Shown in pieces: positions 23,191 through 35,100 of a DNA stretch of 64,000 nucleotides; the first letter of the stretch is position 1, and each line of letters opens with the position of its first letter. Below the pieces are notes generated by a model. It was not told the origin of the DNA and ran no database searches. It was given only the letters and a program-made list of their open reading frames with translations. Origin of the DNA: Theocolax elegans. Its lineage: Eukaryota; Arthropoda; Insecta; Hymenoptera; Cerocephalidae. The stretch is from NCBI GenBank assembly GCA_026168455.1, contig CM047427.1:17745201-17809200 (forward strand), written 5' to 3'. A program made the position numbers and the translations under genes.

Positions 23191-24546
23191 TATTATTTAT
23201 ATTAAAAACATATTTAAACCAGAATTACGTACCTTTATTTGTTATTTGTATTCTTACTGAACAAGGTTACAGATTGAATATGGAGAATAAAAAATCAATG
23301 AAGGTATCGAGGCGCAAACCCGAAGCATTCGCAATTATCTCGGCTAGTCAGCTTGGTCCTATCGACGATACGTCGCCAATAATTTAGAGATCTACTTGGC
23401 CGACACTCGATATCCGTACCCGTTATAATATGTAAAATAGGATAATATCAAGCTCTAATAATAAAATTATAAAGAAATCCTAAATTAATTCCAATTTATT
23501 GACAATTTCCAGTCCAATTCTACTAGATTCGCATTTTATTTTACTGTATCCAACCATAATAGCTAAGAATATGTAAATAATGATGTGCAGTTTTTAAACC
23601 AGTAAATGTACGAAATGATTAAAAAAAAGCGTTTCATTGACCAGAAGAAATGGCCAAGCTTTATACTTTGTTATTAGCTTGTTTTTCCATTATTGATTGA
23701 TTTCCTATACATCGAAAACTTTTGGTCAAATACTTAGTATTCAATGAAAAGCATTCGACTAATATTTCTCGTCGAATACTTTTAAAATCGCTTTAAGTGA
23801 TATGAACATAATTTATTTTTATAACTAACACTGTTTTTATTTATATATATTTTTATTTCATTCTCGAAAAATATTCGACAAAAATTTGTCGACGTACAAT
23901 TGCGCAACTCTTATTTACACACACTGAAAAATAATATGGATAATTCAAATTCTTTGCTATTAAATACTTTTTATTTGCGCTTATTATTTGACATTCCAAA
24001 TCAATGAAAGTAACAGTATGATTTATCAAATTATCAAAACAAAATTTGTTGTTTCAATCTATTTTATTAATTATGAAAGATAAATATTATTTTTGCTCAC
24101 TTAAGATTATTTGAAGTTGAAGTAGATGCTTATTTTTATACAATATTTGATATTAATTATCGCACGCAAAAAATTTTCCCTTATATTACATACTTATTAT
24201 AATAATATCACACCTTTTATATATCTCATAGATCGCTCGCAATTTGTAAGTACATTTGTAAGTAAGGATTTATCAGGATTATATACCAAATAGGCAAATT
24301 TTATAGCATTTGTGAGTTCTTGAAAATTGGTCGCCGCCTATCGTGGCAGCACGAAGTTAAAATTCGAAATAGAAAAATCTGATATTTTAAAAACTTATTA
24401 CTAAAATGTTCACGTGGTTACCTCGATGCACGTTGATCATACGCACTTATCTATATAGATTCTACTCTTTGCAATAATATTGTTTAAATTTATAATTTTT
24501 CTAATAAAATTTACAGTTTAAAAATCAAGACTTATTATTTCACTTA

Positions 24547-24808
24547 CAAGGGAGTGCATGCACTCCGGGAAACAGATCTTATCCTAACTTTAGGATATCT
24601 TTTGTAACATAACAATATAAAGAAACCTGAGTTGTTGCTGTCCAATGACCACTATTACAAAAGTTATACGAAATTTAATAATAATTTCAATAAAAACTGT
24701 ACAATATCGCTTGTATCTGTAAAACAAATAGAGGTAGAAAGGGACTTTCATTCGGTTTCCCTTTGCACCAGATTTGTATATGGAATTTTCCATAATCTTT
24801 GAAGAAAC
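24547..24808. mobile_element. Foldback-family left part, interrupted by a SINE (unit 1)
   Basis: Begins cttacaagggagtgcatgca and continues with cctaactttaggatatc, ttgctgtccaatgaccac and gtaaaacaaatagaggtag. These parallel the left arm of 33571-33901 in order. A matching copy lies at 29005-29269 in unit 2. The far arm was not identified past the SINE. Confidence 0.55.
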
Positions 24809-24820
24809 AGAATATCAAGA

Positions 24821-25031
24821 TTTTTTTTATTATTTTAACGTCACTCTTTGATGCTCCCAATTGGTGATAATCAGCAACGGAGGCTATACGATGTCTTTGT
24901 TAAAAAAGCACATGTTGAAAATACATGTCCCAGTAGTGGTTGTATCAATCAGCCGGAGCTGGGAATCGAGCCTGGGACCTCCAAATTACAAGCCCGACGC
25001 CCTAACCGACCGAGCCATCACAGGCCTCCCC
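24821..25031 (-). mobile_element. tRNA-derived SINE, short form (unit 1)
   Basis: Minus-strand head at about 25031-24955 with box A (TGGCTCGGTCGGTTAGG) and box B (GGCTCGATTCCC). A short body and a T/A-rich tail follow at 24821-24845. Direct repeats are agaatatcaaga (24809-24820) and agaacatcaaga (25032-25043), one mismatch. The body shares aacgtcactct, gataatcagcaacggagg and aaagcacatgt with the long SINE at 2761-3202 but has a different tRNA head. The anticodon loop region would read TGT, but the element is not a functional tRNA. Confidence 0.75.
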
Positions 25032-25079
25032 AGAACATCAAGAATCGATCGCGAATACATAATATTCTGGCGGCTTTAA

Positions 25080-26417
25080 TCACGGAGAAAAATGAATGGC
25101 TAGATTAACGAAATTAGTTGTCGTAGTAACGAATTTAGTGGTTACGGAGAAATAACAAATTGTTGTTGCTAAATTTACAAACTGTCAGTTGCTAGTTACA
25201 TTAATTTTTATTACTGTTATTGCAACAAAAATTTACTGCTGATTTAGCAAACGATGCGGTTACTAGAGCAAGTATATTCGTTGTAACAACTGATGTATTT
25301 ATCATTGAAGTTGTAGATATTTTTTACTTTAACAATAGCTTTTAATTGATATTAGTGTATAGTTACTTTTATAATAAAAATTATACACAAATCTAGAAAA
25401 CAAATTAAATACAACAATTCAAAATGTAATAATTGTCAAAAGATCTTTCAAAATAAATATTACTGAAAAACGATAATAAGCTTTTTACCTATGTAGAATT
25501 ACGTATTATACTATTTTTTCGTGACTCTATATTTTTACTTTCCGATTCTTTGACGAAATAACATAGATTAATTCATTTGTAGCATTTTTTAAAATATAGT
25601 TTTATTTTATTTGTTACATACATCCTCAATACTCATATTATAAAGCACAATAAATACTAATAGTTCAAACGAGATTCAAACTATGTTAGGTTAAGATTGA
25701 CGTTCGTTCTCCGTGTGGTCTGCAATTTTCGCAACCTTTGTTTTAATTAAAACTACCACATTTTTGCAAGAAACAGCAATCACAGCTTTAGCGAAATGAA
25801 ACTGTTAAACTACAACAAAATCATCGATACATGATTTTGACGTTTTCAGCAGTAAGTTGTTGTAATAATAACAATTAATTATGTTACACGAATAAAAAAT
25901 TTGTTTGAAAATAAATATTTTTCTTTTAGCGATACGTTCACTGCTAATACAATTATAAAAATTGTGCTGCAGTTCACCGTGTAATAAGCGGAATCAAATT
26001 TTTCGCTAAGAATATCAAAATAATTGTTACGACTAAGTAGCAAATCAACATTGTTGAATTTATACATTATTAATGATTGTACGGTTCTTTTTTTAAACTC
26101 TTCATTCTACTAAGAATAATAGGTACTGATCGATCCAGTGTTGATGCCTCTTTTTCAGGAACTTCTTGAATGAATATGACAACTCAGTGCTTCGATCACC
26201 GCGAAGGCTTCGTATGAAGCGTTTTAACTGTTGATACCCGAGCTGGTCAAGTATTCTTTGCCAACTTTTCATCGAATACTTTTTAAAAATGAAAAAAATA
26301 GACATAAAAAATGTAATGTCTATGAAACTATACGATGTTTAAGTCACATAAAGTAATGTTTATACATTTGGTCGAATACCCGGGTTTGCGACGGATTTGA
26401 GTTAATAGAATATAAAC
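25080..26417. other. Non-coding part of duplicated unit 1
   Basis: No gene is supported. Near 25105-25330 the sequence is built of variations on gttgttgctaaatttac- and ttagttgtcgtagtaacgaa-like phrases, so it may be old low-copy tandem repeat. Near 26250-26390 there are tcgaatac words like those at 11300-11470. The matching part of unit 2 is about 29545-30856. Confidence 0.45.
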
Positions 26418-26861
26418 CCTAGTAGAAAATAAAGCAGTGAAACTGGTGAGCAGACTAGTCACTAGCTAAGATCAACTGGGCAGTGTCGCTGGTTAGGCAC
26501 TGGAGAAGCACTGCTTAAGAATCGATATGAATCGAAGCCAACATATGATTCGTAAACATAACCTACAAAAATTCTCCCGAAATCGATTTTCTGTTCTGGA
26601 AGTTTAAGTTAACGTATTGGTAGGAACTTACATGTAATCATCCATCTAAACTTTTTTACATATTTTTATTATTTTAAACGATATAAATCTGTAATTATAT
26701 TATTTTTTTCCAATTAAAGTTTATGGCTACTCCTTAGCTAGTGAATGCTTAAAATCTGACGAAAATAATACGTCGACTAGCCAGTCACTGCTCAACTCAC
26801 TGGCTAGTTTGTCTTCCACTCTCTATGGACTAGCCAAAAACTGCTCAACATTTCTATCAGG
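26418..26861. mobile_element. 444-bp TIR insertion with 4-bp target duplication AAAC
   Basis: Present only in unit 1. Unit 2 has the empty site (ataaactttata near 30855). The ends are CCTAGTAGAAA and the complement of TTTCTATCAGG, flanked by aaac at 26414-26417 and 26862-26865. Subterminal copies of agtcactagctaa/actagccagtcactg-like words occur inward of both ends, as is common for transposase-binding repeats. No coding frame; the superfamily was not assigned. Confidence 0.8.
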
Positions 26862-29004
26862 AAACTTTATAAATATATAATTTACAAGTATGATTTTGGG
26901 GATAAAAAATAAGATCTATGACGCATCGATTCTGTTTAAATGAGTATAAAATACGATAATATTTATAGGTAAAAAAAGAATTAATTAAATGAACAAATAT
27001 ACACACATGTATAACACAATTATTAGAATAATTAAGAGATTGGCAAGTACTCGATCCAATTTTATAAGATTCCTTTATTTATAAATATAATATACAATAT
27101 ATTTGATATGGAAGCACACAATATATATATAAAATTATATAGTATATAGAAGGTTAGCGTATCGTAGTGGTGGTCCTTTCTCGTACTGACTCTCGAACTA
27201 GACTGCTTCCCTCCTTTCTTCCGCTGTTAACTGCTTTGCCAGGGGTCAGGGAAAAAAACCTATCATAAAAACTGCAGGTCAGTTTTGCCCCTCGATTCAT
27301 TCTTATGAAAGTAATGGGAGAATCGTATGGCAAAATAATGTGTGAGAATCGTTGATTCCAACAGGCGGTAATTTTCACGAAATCGCGGAAACCGTTGTTA
27401 TCGAACTGCATCGAAGATTTTACATCATTGGTCTTCGAACCACGGTTGCGTTACCTCGCGAATAAATGCATTATATCGTCGCTTACGTAGAGGAAAGCCA
27501 CATTAATCCTACCACGGAGTCGCTTAACTTATCAGCAGACGTGGCTTTGCGTCGTTTATATATAGTGATAACGGAACGAATTTTATAAAAGCCAACATAG
27601 AATTACATGACGCAACTGTAGGAAAGTATCAACACGCATTACAAAGTTGTCTATCCGTTATTGTATTCAGGTTCCGTTATTTTAAATATTATTTATATTA
27701 AAAACATATTTAAACCAGAATTACGTGCCTTTACTTGTTATTTGTATTCTTAGTGAATAAGGTTATGGATTGAATATGGAAAATAAAAAATCAACGAAGG
27801 TATCGAGGCGCAAACCCGATGCATTCGCAATTATCTCGGCTAGTCGGCTTGGTTCTATCGACGATACGTCGTCAATAATTTAGAGATTTACTTGCGCCGA
27901 CACTCGATATCCGTACCCGTTATAATATGTAAAATGGATAATATCAAGATCTAATTATAAAATTATAAAGAAATCCTAAATTAATTCCAATTTATTGACA
28001 ATTTCCAGTCCAATTCTACTAGATTCGCATTTTTATTTTACTGTATCCAACCATAATAGCCAAGAAATATGTAAATAATGCTGTGCAGTTTTTAAACCAG
28101 TAAATGTGCGAAATGATTAAAAAAAGCGTTTCATTGACCAGAAGAAATGGCCAAGCTTTAGACTTTGTTATTAGCTTGTTTTTCCATTATTGATTGATTT
28201 CCTACCAGGCATACATCGAATACTTTTGGTCAAATACTTAGTATTCAATGAAAATCATTCGACTAATATTTTCTCGTCGAATACTTTTAAAATCGCATTA
28301 AGTGATTTGAACATAATTTATTTTTATACATAACACTGTTTTTTATTTATCTATATTTTTATTTCATTCTTGAAAAATATTCGACAAAAATTTGTAGACG
28401 TACAATTGCGCAACTCTTATTTACACACACTGAAAAATAATGTGGATTCCAAATCAATGAAAGTAACAGTATTAATTTATCAAATTATCAAAACAAAATT
28501 TGTTGTTTCAATCTATTTTATTAATTTATGAAAGATAAATATTATTTTTGCTCATTTAAGATTATTTGAAGTTTGAAGTAGATGCTTATTTTTATACAAT
28601 ATTTGATGTTAATTATCGCACGCAGGAATTTTTCCCTTATATTACATACTTATTATAATAATATCACACCTTTTATATATCTCATAGGTCGCTCGCAATT
28701 TGTAAGTACATTATGTAAGTAAGGATTTATCAGGATTATATACCAAATAGGCAAATTTTATAGCATTTGTGAGTTCTTGAAAATTGGTCGCCGCCTATCG
28801 TGGCACCACGAAGTTAAAATTCGAAATAGAAAAATCTGATATTTTAAAAACTTATTACTAAAATGTTCACGTGGTTACCTAGATGCACGTTAATCATACG
28901 CACTTATCTATATAGATTCTACTCTCTGCAATAATATTGTTTAAATTTATAATTTTTCTAATCAAATTTACAGTTTAAAAATCATATGACTCATTATTTC
29001 ACTT

Positions 29005-29269
29005 ACAAGGGAGTGCATGCACTCCGGGAAACAGATCTTATCCTAACTTTAGGATATTTTTTGTAATATAACAATATAAAGAAAGCTGAGTTGTTGCTGT
29101 CCAATGACCACTATTACAAAAGTTATACGAAATTTAATAATAATTTCAATAAAAACTGCTTCCATATCGCTTGTATATGTAAAACAAATAGAGGTAGAAA
29201 GGGACTTTCATTCGGTTTCCCTTTGCACCAGATTTTATATGGAATTTTTCCATAATCTTTTGAAGAAAC
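29005..29269. mobile_element. Foldback-family left part (unit 2)
   Basis: Sister of 24547-24808, created by the tandem duplication. It starts cttacaagggagtgcatgca and carries the same internal blocks with a few indels. Confidence 0.55.
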
Positions 29270-29281
29270 AGAAAATCAAGA

Positions 29282-29496
29282 TTTTTTTTTATTATTTTAA
29301 CGTCACTCTTTTGATGCTCCCAATTGGTGATAATCAGCAACGGAGGCTATACGATGTCTTTGTTAAAAAAGCACATGTTGAAAATACATTCCCCAGTAGT
29401 GGGTGTATTAATCAGCCGGAGGCCGGGAATCGAGCCTTGGGACCTCCAGATTAGAAGCCCGACGCCCTAACCGACCGAGCCATCACAGGCCTCCCC
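29282..29496 (-). mobile_element. tRNA-derived SINE, short form (unit 2)
   Basis: Sister of 24821-25031. Direct repeats are agaaaatcaaga (29270-29281) and agaacatcaaga (29497-29508). Because both units hold it at the same place, the SINE inserted before the tandem duplication. Confidence 0.75.
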
Positions 29497-31033
29497 AGAA
29501 CATCAAGAGTCGATCGCGAATACATAATACTTCTGGCGGCTTTAATCACGGAGAAAATGAATGGCTAGATTAACGAAATTAGTTGTCGTAGTAACGAATT
29601 TAGTGGTTACGGAAGAATAACAAATTGTTGTTGCTAAATTTACAAACTGTCAGTTGCTAGTTACATTAATTTTTATTACTGTTATTGCAACAACAAATTT
29701 ACTGCTGATTTAGCAAACGATGCGGTTACTAGAGCAAGTATATTCGTTGTAACAACTGATGTATTTATCATTGAAGTTGTAGATATTTTTTTACTTTAAC
29801 AATAGCTTTAATGATATTAGTGTATAGTTACTTTTATAATAAAAATTATACACAAATCTAGAAAACACATTAAATACAACAATTCAAAATGTAATAATTG
29901 TCAAAAGATCTTTCAAAATAAATATTACTGAAAAACGATAATAAGCTTTTTACCTATGTAGAATTACGTATTATACTATTTTTTCGTGACTCTATATTTT
30001 TACTTTCCGATTCTTTTGACGAAATAAACATAGATATAATTCAATTTGTAGCATTTTTTAAAATATAGTTTTATTTTATTTGTTACATACATCCTCAATA
30101 CTCATATTATAAAGCACAATAAATACTAATATAGTTCAAACCGAGATTCAAACTAATGTTAGGTTAAGATTGACGTTCGTTCTCCGTGTGGTCTGCAATT
30201 TTCGCAACCTTTGTTTTAATTAAAACTACCATTTTTGCAAGAAACAGCAATCACAGCTTTAGCGAAATGAAACTGTTAAACTTACAACAAAATCATCGAT
30301 ACATGATTTTGACGTTTTCAGCAGTAAGTTGTTGTAATAATAACAATTAATTATGTTACACGAATAAAAAATTTGTTTGAAAAAAATATTTTTCTTTTAG
30401 CGATACGTTCACTGCTAATACAATTATAAAATTGTGCTGCAGTTCACCGTGTAATAAAGGAATCAAATTTTTCGCTAAGAATATCAAAATAATTGTTACG
30501 ACTAAGTAGCAAATCAACATTGTTGAATTTACTACATTATTAATGATACGGTTCTTTTTTTAAACTCTTCGTTCTACTAAGAATAATAAGGTACTGATGT
30601 CCAGTGTTGATGCCTTTTTTTCAGGAACTTCTTGATTGAATAATTGAAAAAATTGAAGCGTTTTAACTGTTGATACCAGAGCTGGTAAAGTATTCTTTGC
30701 CAACTTTTCATCGAATACTTTTTAAAAATGAAATAAAAATAAGCATAAAAAAATGTAATGTCTATGAAACTATACGATGTTTAAGTCACATAAAGTAATG
30801 CTTATACATTTGGTCGAATACCCGGGTTTGCGACGGATTCGAGTTAATAGAATATAAACTTTATAAATATATAATTTACAAGTATGATTTTGGGGATAAA
30901 AATATAAGATCTATGACGCATCGGTTCTGTTTAAAATGAGTATAAAATACGATAATATTTATAGGTAATCAAAAAAGAATTAATTAAATGAAGAAATATA
31001 CACACATGTATAACACAATTATTAGAATAATTT

Positions 31034-31234
31034 AAGAGATTGGCAAGTATTCGATCCCAATTTTATACGATTTTTTTTTTGAATTTCGTAAAAAACAATT
31101 ATAATTAAGAAAAGCAATAAGCAAGTAAATAATTAATGCTTGAATAAGATAAAAAGTATTATTAAAAAGTATGTTTTAAAAGTATTCGAAAGAATATTTA
31201 TACCAAAAATGGGATCGAATACTTGACGCTCTTT
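31034..31234. mobile_element. 201-bp MITE with 8-9 bp target duplication
   Basis: The inverted ends include aagagattggcaagtattcg against the complement of cgaatacttgacgctctt, about 30 bases each. Direct repeats of gaataattt lie at 31025-31033 and 31235-31243. The receptor A flank at 3746-3770 is the empty site with one gaataattt. An 8-9 bp duplication fits a hAT-like element. Its truncated left end also forms the junction at 27033-27063. Confidence 0.75.
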
Positions 31235-31416
31235 GAATAATTTAATTTATTTTATCTGAACTTGTAAAAGTTGTTTGTTGGTATATAATCTACAAAATAT
31301 GTATTGTGAAAATAAACTCTTAGATTTTTTATATCAAAAAGTTCATTATGTTATTATAATAGTCAGTAATATCCATTCTGACTACTAGCGTATACTTTAA
31401 TTTCATATTATAAAAT

Positions 31417-32020
31417 TTAATTATGCATATTTCGTAAAACTGTAAAAAACGAAAGCACACTCGTAATAATCTGCAATGAAAAAATAAATTATAGTTACAT
31501 TATCTTACTTCTACTTGTTTGTTTCAAGTTGTTTTTCATTATTTATTTTATTTTTATGTATTTTTTCATCTCAAACACTATATGAAAACATATAAAAAAT
31601 AAAGAAAGAACTTGTACGATAATTGAATATTTAGTACTTATAAGCATTCTTCTAGTAATTTGAATTTATAGCAAATTAAAATTTTTTACAAAGGTAGAAA
31701 TAATATAATAAATATGAATACATACGGAGTTGAATTTTTCAAGAGATAACTTCATAAAACTTCCAGCTGTCATTTCCACTGGCTGCTGTGCTCTTTTCAA
31801 TATGATTGTTAAAAGTTTTGTTTCTTGTACGCTCATTGTTGGTGAGTAGGCAGAGTAAGCTGCTGGTGCTACATTACGACTCTGTACAATTTATTTTTAA
31901 TAATTAAATTTTTGGTATTTTCCTTTGTAATTATACATTTTAACATAAGATATTACTTTTCGATACTAGTGTGAAAGCGTTGATTTTCAAACAAGCAAGG
32001 GGTTTATCGCCCGAATGACG

Positions 32021-32100
<80 letters not shown>

Positions 32101-35100
32101 GAGTTGAAAATCATTTTTCTCGCGTTTAACGAACAATACTTTTTGATAAAAAGGGTTAATATGAGATTTTTTAAAAATGTACTATGCGTAATATTGCATT
32201 TTACGCATACAACATAAAAAATTACGCTTTTCATTCATAGCGAACAAGTACTGTTAAATAACAGTACATTCAATGCTAGTGCGAGAATTGGATATTCTGT
32301 TCGAGCGAAGCGAGGGTGAATAGGTCACATGAGGAGAAAATCAAATTCTCAGACAAGTGTGGAAGAGTATAATTTGGTATGTGAGAAGTGAAATTTCTCG
32401 CATGTAGTATCAAAAAGTATAATACAAATTTAAAACGTCGAAACATCTAATTTTGGTCCCAAAAATAAACATTTTTTTTAGAAATATTTATAAAAAATAA
32501 TTAAATGAATTTTCATTTTTTTACGACTTAATTGTTTAATATTGAGATTCAAAATTTTTTAGGAAAGCATGCACTTTTAAACAGATATGTGTACAAAGTT
32601 TATTTGTTGCGTTGCAATCATTTATCGTATTATAAATTTTTTGAAAAAAAATTCTTTCTTTAATTAAATACAAATAAAACGAGTTGACTTTATTTCTGAT
32701 AAAAATACCTCTTGAAGTAAGACATCAGGAGCCAATTGACTAATCAATAATTGTCCAAAACCAAGTGACATCAGCGCTCCATATTTGAATCGATCAGGAT
32801 CATTCTGCAAAGTTAACAGAAATTACTTGTAAAAAATAATAAATTATTTGAAACAGTGCATGTATATTTAACAAACTCACGTCTGTAAGTTTAAGACCAA
32901 GAAGAGCAAGATTATATCCCGTACACATTATTTGAATGAGGAATACAATCCTTGTGAATTTTTCAATTCTTTTGCACGAGCTACGTAAATTATGTCGTGA
33001 AAATAGAAAACATGTCTTTGTTTAATCAAATCAAGCAAAAAATATTTAGTTTTTGGATTTTTTATCTTTAAACTAGAAGTGGCTAATCTATAATTTTTTG
33101 TTTATAAATAAAAATTTGTGAATTGAATTTGTGCATTTACGAGGGTAGATCATTAATCATGTTTATCTTAATAATTGACCTGTACAGACTATTTCCTTAA
33201 ACCCTTTAAAAATACGATTTGTTAAACGTCAAAATATGCACTCTATAGTAAACATCGTAAATTGATTGTTTTAATGAAATAGGCCCATTTTGTCTTACAG
33301 ATGATAATTTTTTCTCACATTTTATTATAATTTATTAAAAGTAAAATACTAATATTTAGTCAACAAATTTTAATTTAATCTAGTTATGTTCTATTAAACG
33401 AATATTAAAAATTGTTAAATGGAAAATATAGCATTTATCTTAAATATTGCAAGTATGACCTAAATCAGTCATAAATCACACGGAAATTTTAAAAAAACAT
33501 CCATCCCTGTAAGAATTTTTAATTTTACTGCTATAGTGGAAAGATGGAAACAATATGCGAATATTTTGTTACTTACAAGGGAAGTACATGACCTCCGGGA
33601 AACGGATCTCATCCTAACTTTGGTATGTCTTTTATAATATAAAAATATGAAGAAAGCCAAGTTATCTCTTGCCAATGGCCACTTTTACGGAAGTTATTCG
33701 ACATCCAATAATAATAGCAGTAAAAATTACTTCCAATTCGGTCGCTTATAACTCGGAAACAAATAAAGATAAACAATCAAACCAAAAACCAGAAAAAAGT
33801 TGAGTTCAAGTAGACATGGTTTAAAAAAAAAGAAGCTCAAATTGCTTATTTTGAAGCAAAGTTATGAAGAAAATAAGAAATTGAAGATTATTAGGCCAAA
33901 AGAAACAATAAATTTTTCATATTAAATTTTGGCCTAATAATCTTCAATTTCTTATTTTCTTCATAACTTTGCTTCAAATTAAGCAATTTGAGCTTCTTTT
34001 TTTCAAACCATATCTACTTGAACTCAACTTTCTTCTGGTTTTTGGTTCGATTGTTTATCTTTATTTGTTTTCGAGTTATAAGCGACCGAATTGGAAGTAA
34101 TTTTTACTGCTATTATTATTGGATGTCGAATAACTTCCGTAAAAGTGGCCATTGGCAAGAGATAACTTGGCTTTCTTCATATTTTTATATTATAAAAGAG
34201 ATACCAAAGTTAGGATGAGATCCGTTTCCCGGAGGTCATGTACTTCCCTTGTTAGTTCTCAGATTCAAATGTCTACTAGGGCTTGAATTAGGTCGATGAT
34301 TCCGCCCTTCAAACTTAATTTATTTCGAAGATGGTATGGCAGTCATTTATAAACTGAAAAATTTTTGGGGTGTACGACATATATAATAGTACGACTGCAC
34401 TTCTGTTGCGTGAAGAGCATTAAAATCTTATCGTATTTTTACGTCGCGAAAATTTAGATTTAAATTATAAGAAATAGAAAGAATATTAACAAAAATTTAG
34501 TATATTAAAAATTTATTGATTTATATATTTTTTTCGTAAATCGGTATCTTTAAACCAAATATACCAAGTTCATTTTTAAAATTTAAAGTATTTGATCTTA
34601 GTTTTCAGTTGATTTTTGTTTTGAATTTGATTAAAATGGATTAATGTTTATTGAAATTATTGTTAAAAGTTGTATAACTTTCGTGAAAAATGGACATCCA
34701 AACGTAATAGCTTAGGTTTTTTATATTTTTATAATACAAAACATCTCACAAGGTTTGGATAAAATCCAAGCTTCAGAGGTCGAGTACTATATCCGTGTTA
34801 GTTCAAAGTTGATAGATGTATCAATTTGTAGTCTACCACGGGATATCTTTCTTTTTCTAATGGCAGAATATGTTCTTATTGATCTACCCTTGCATGCCGT
34901 CCGAACAAGTAGTATTACACAAGACAACTGTTTTTTATTAATAATTAAATATTTGTTGCTAAATAAGAAAAAAGAATTTTGTGATAATAAGAATTACTTT
35001 CAAACATTTTTTATGTTATGTTATGGGTGGAGAAATTTGTGTGGAAATAAGACAAACTATACTGCGATATAAAATATAAATTGAGAATTCCTAAAAATTA

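Larger units (their letters stand above)
22616..27063. repeat. Tandem duplication, unit 1
   Basis: Aligns end to end with 27064 to about 31075 at high identity, with many single-base indels. It contains the BEL/Pao integrase piece, a tRNA-derived SINE, a foldback-family piece and, at its right end, DNA homologous to receptor 3' flank. It also carries one insertion missing from unit 2 (26418-26861) and about 60 bp near 23937-23998 that unit 2 lacks. No host gene was recognised inside. Confidence 0.85.
27064..31075. repeat. Tandem duplication, unit 2
   Basis: Head-to-tail second copy of 22616-27063. The junction reads aattttataagattcc, where unit 1 ends in the left end of a MITE and unit 2 begins at the same base as unit 1. 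Short shared bases (ttata) at the breakpoints suggest joining through microhomology. No host gene was seen. Frames such as 29104-29454 are shadows of the SINE. Confidence 0.85.

Noticed and set aside
24955..25031. tRNA gene on the minus strand
   Set aside because: Same reasoning: it is the head of a SINE with a 12-bp target duplication, and a sister copy exists at 29420-29496.
24848..25108. 86-codon plus-strand frame (and its copy at 29104-29454)
   Set aside because: Lies across the SINE and foldback piece; residues derive from the antisense of the tRNA-like head.
32004..32234. 76-codon minus-strand frame
   Set aside because: Most of it is Tyr-Ile repeats from the (AT)n microsatellite.
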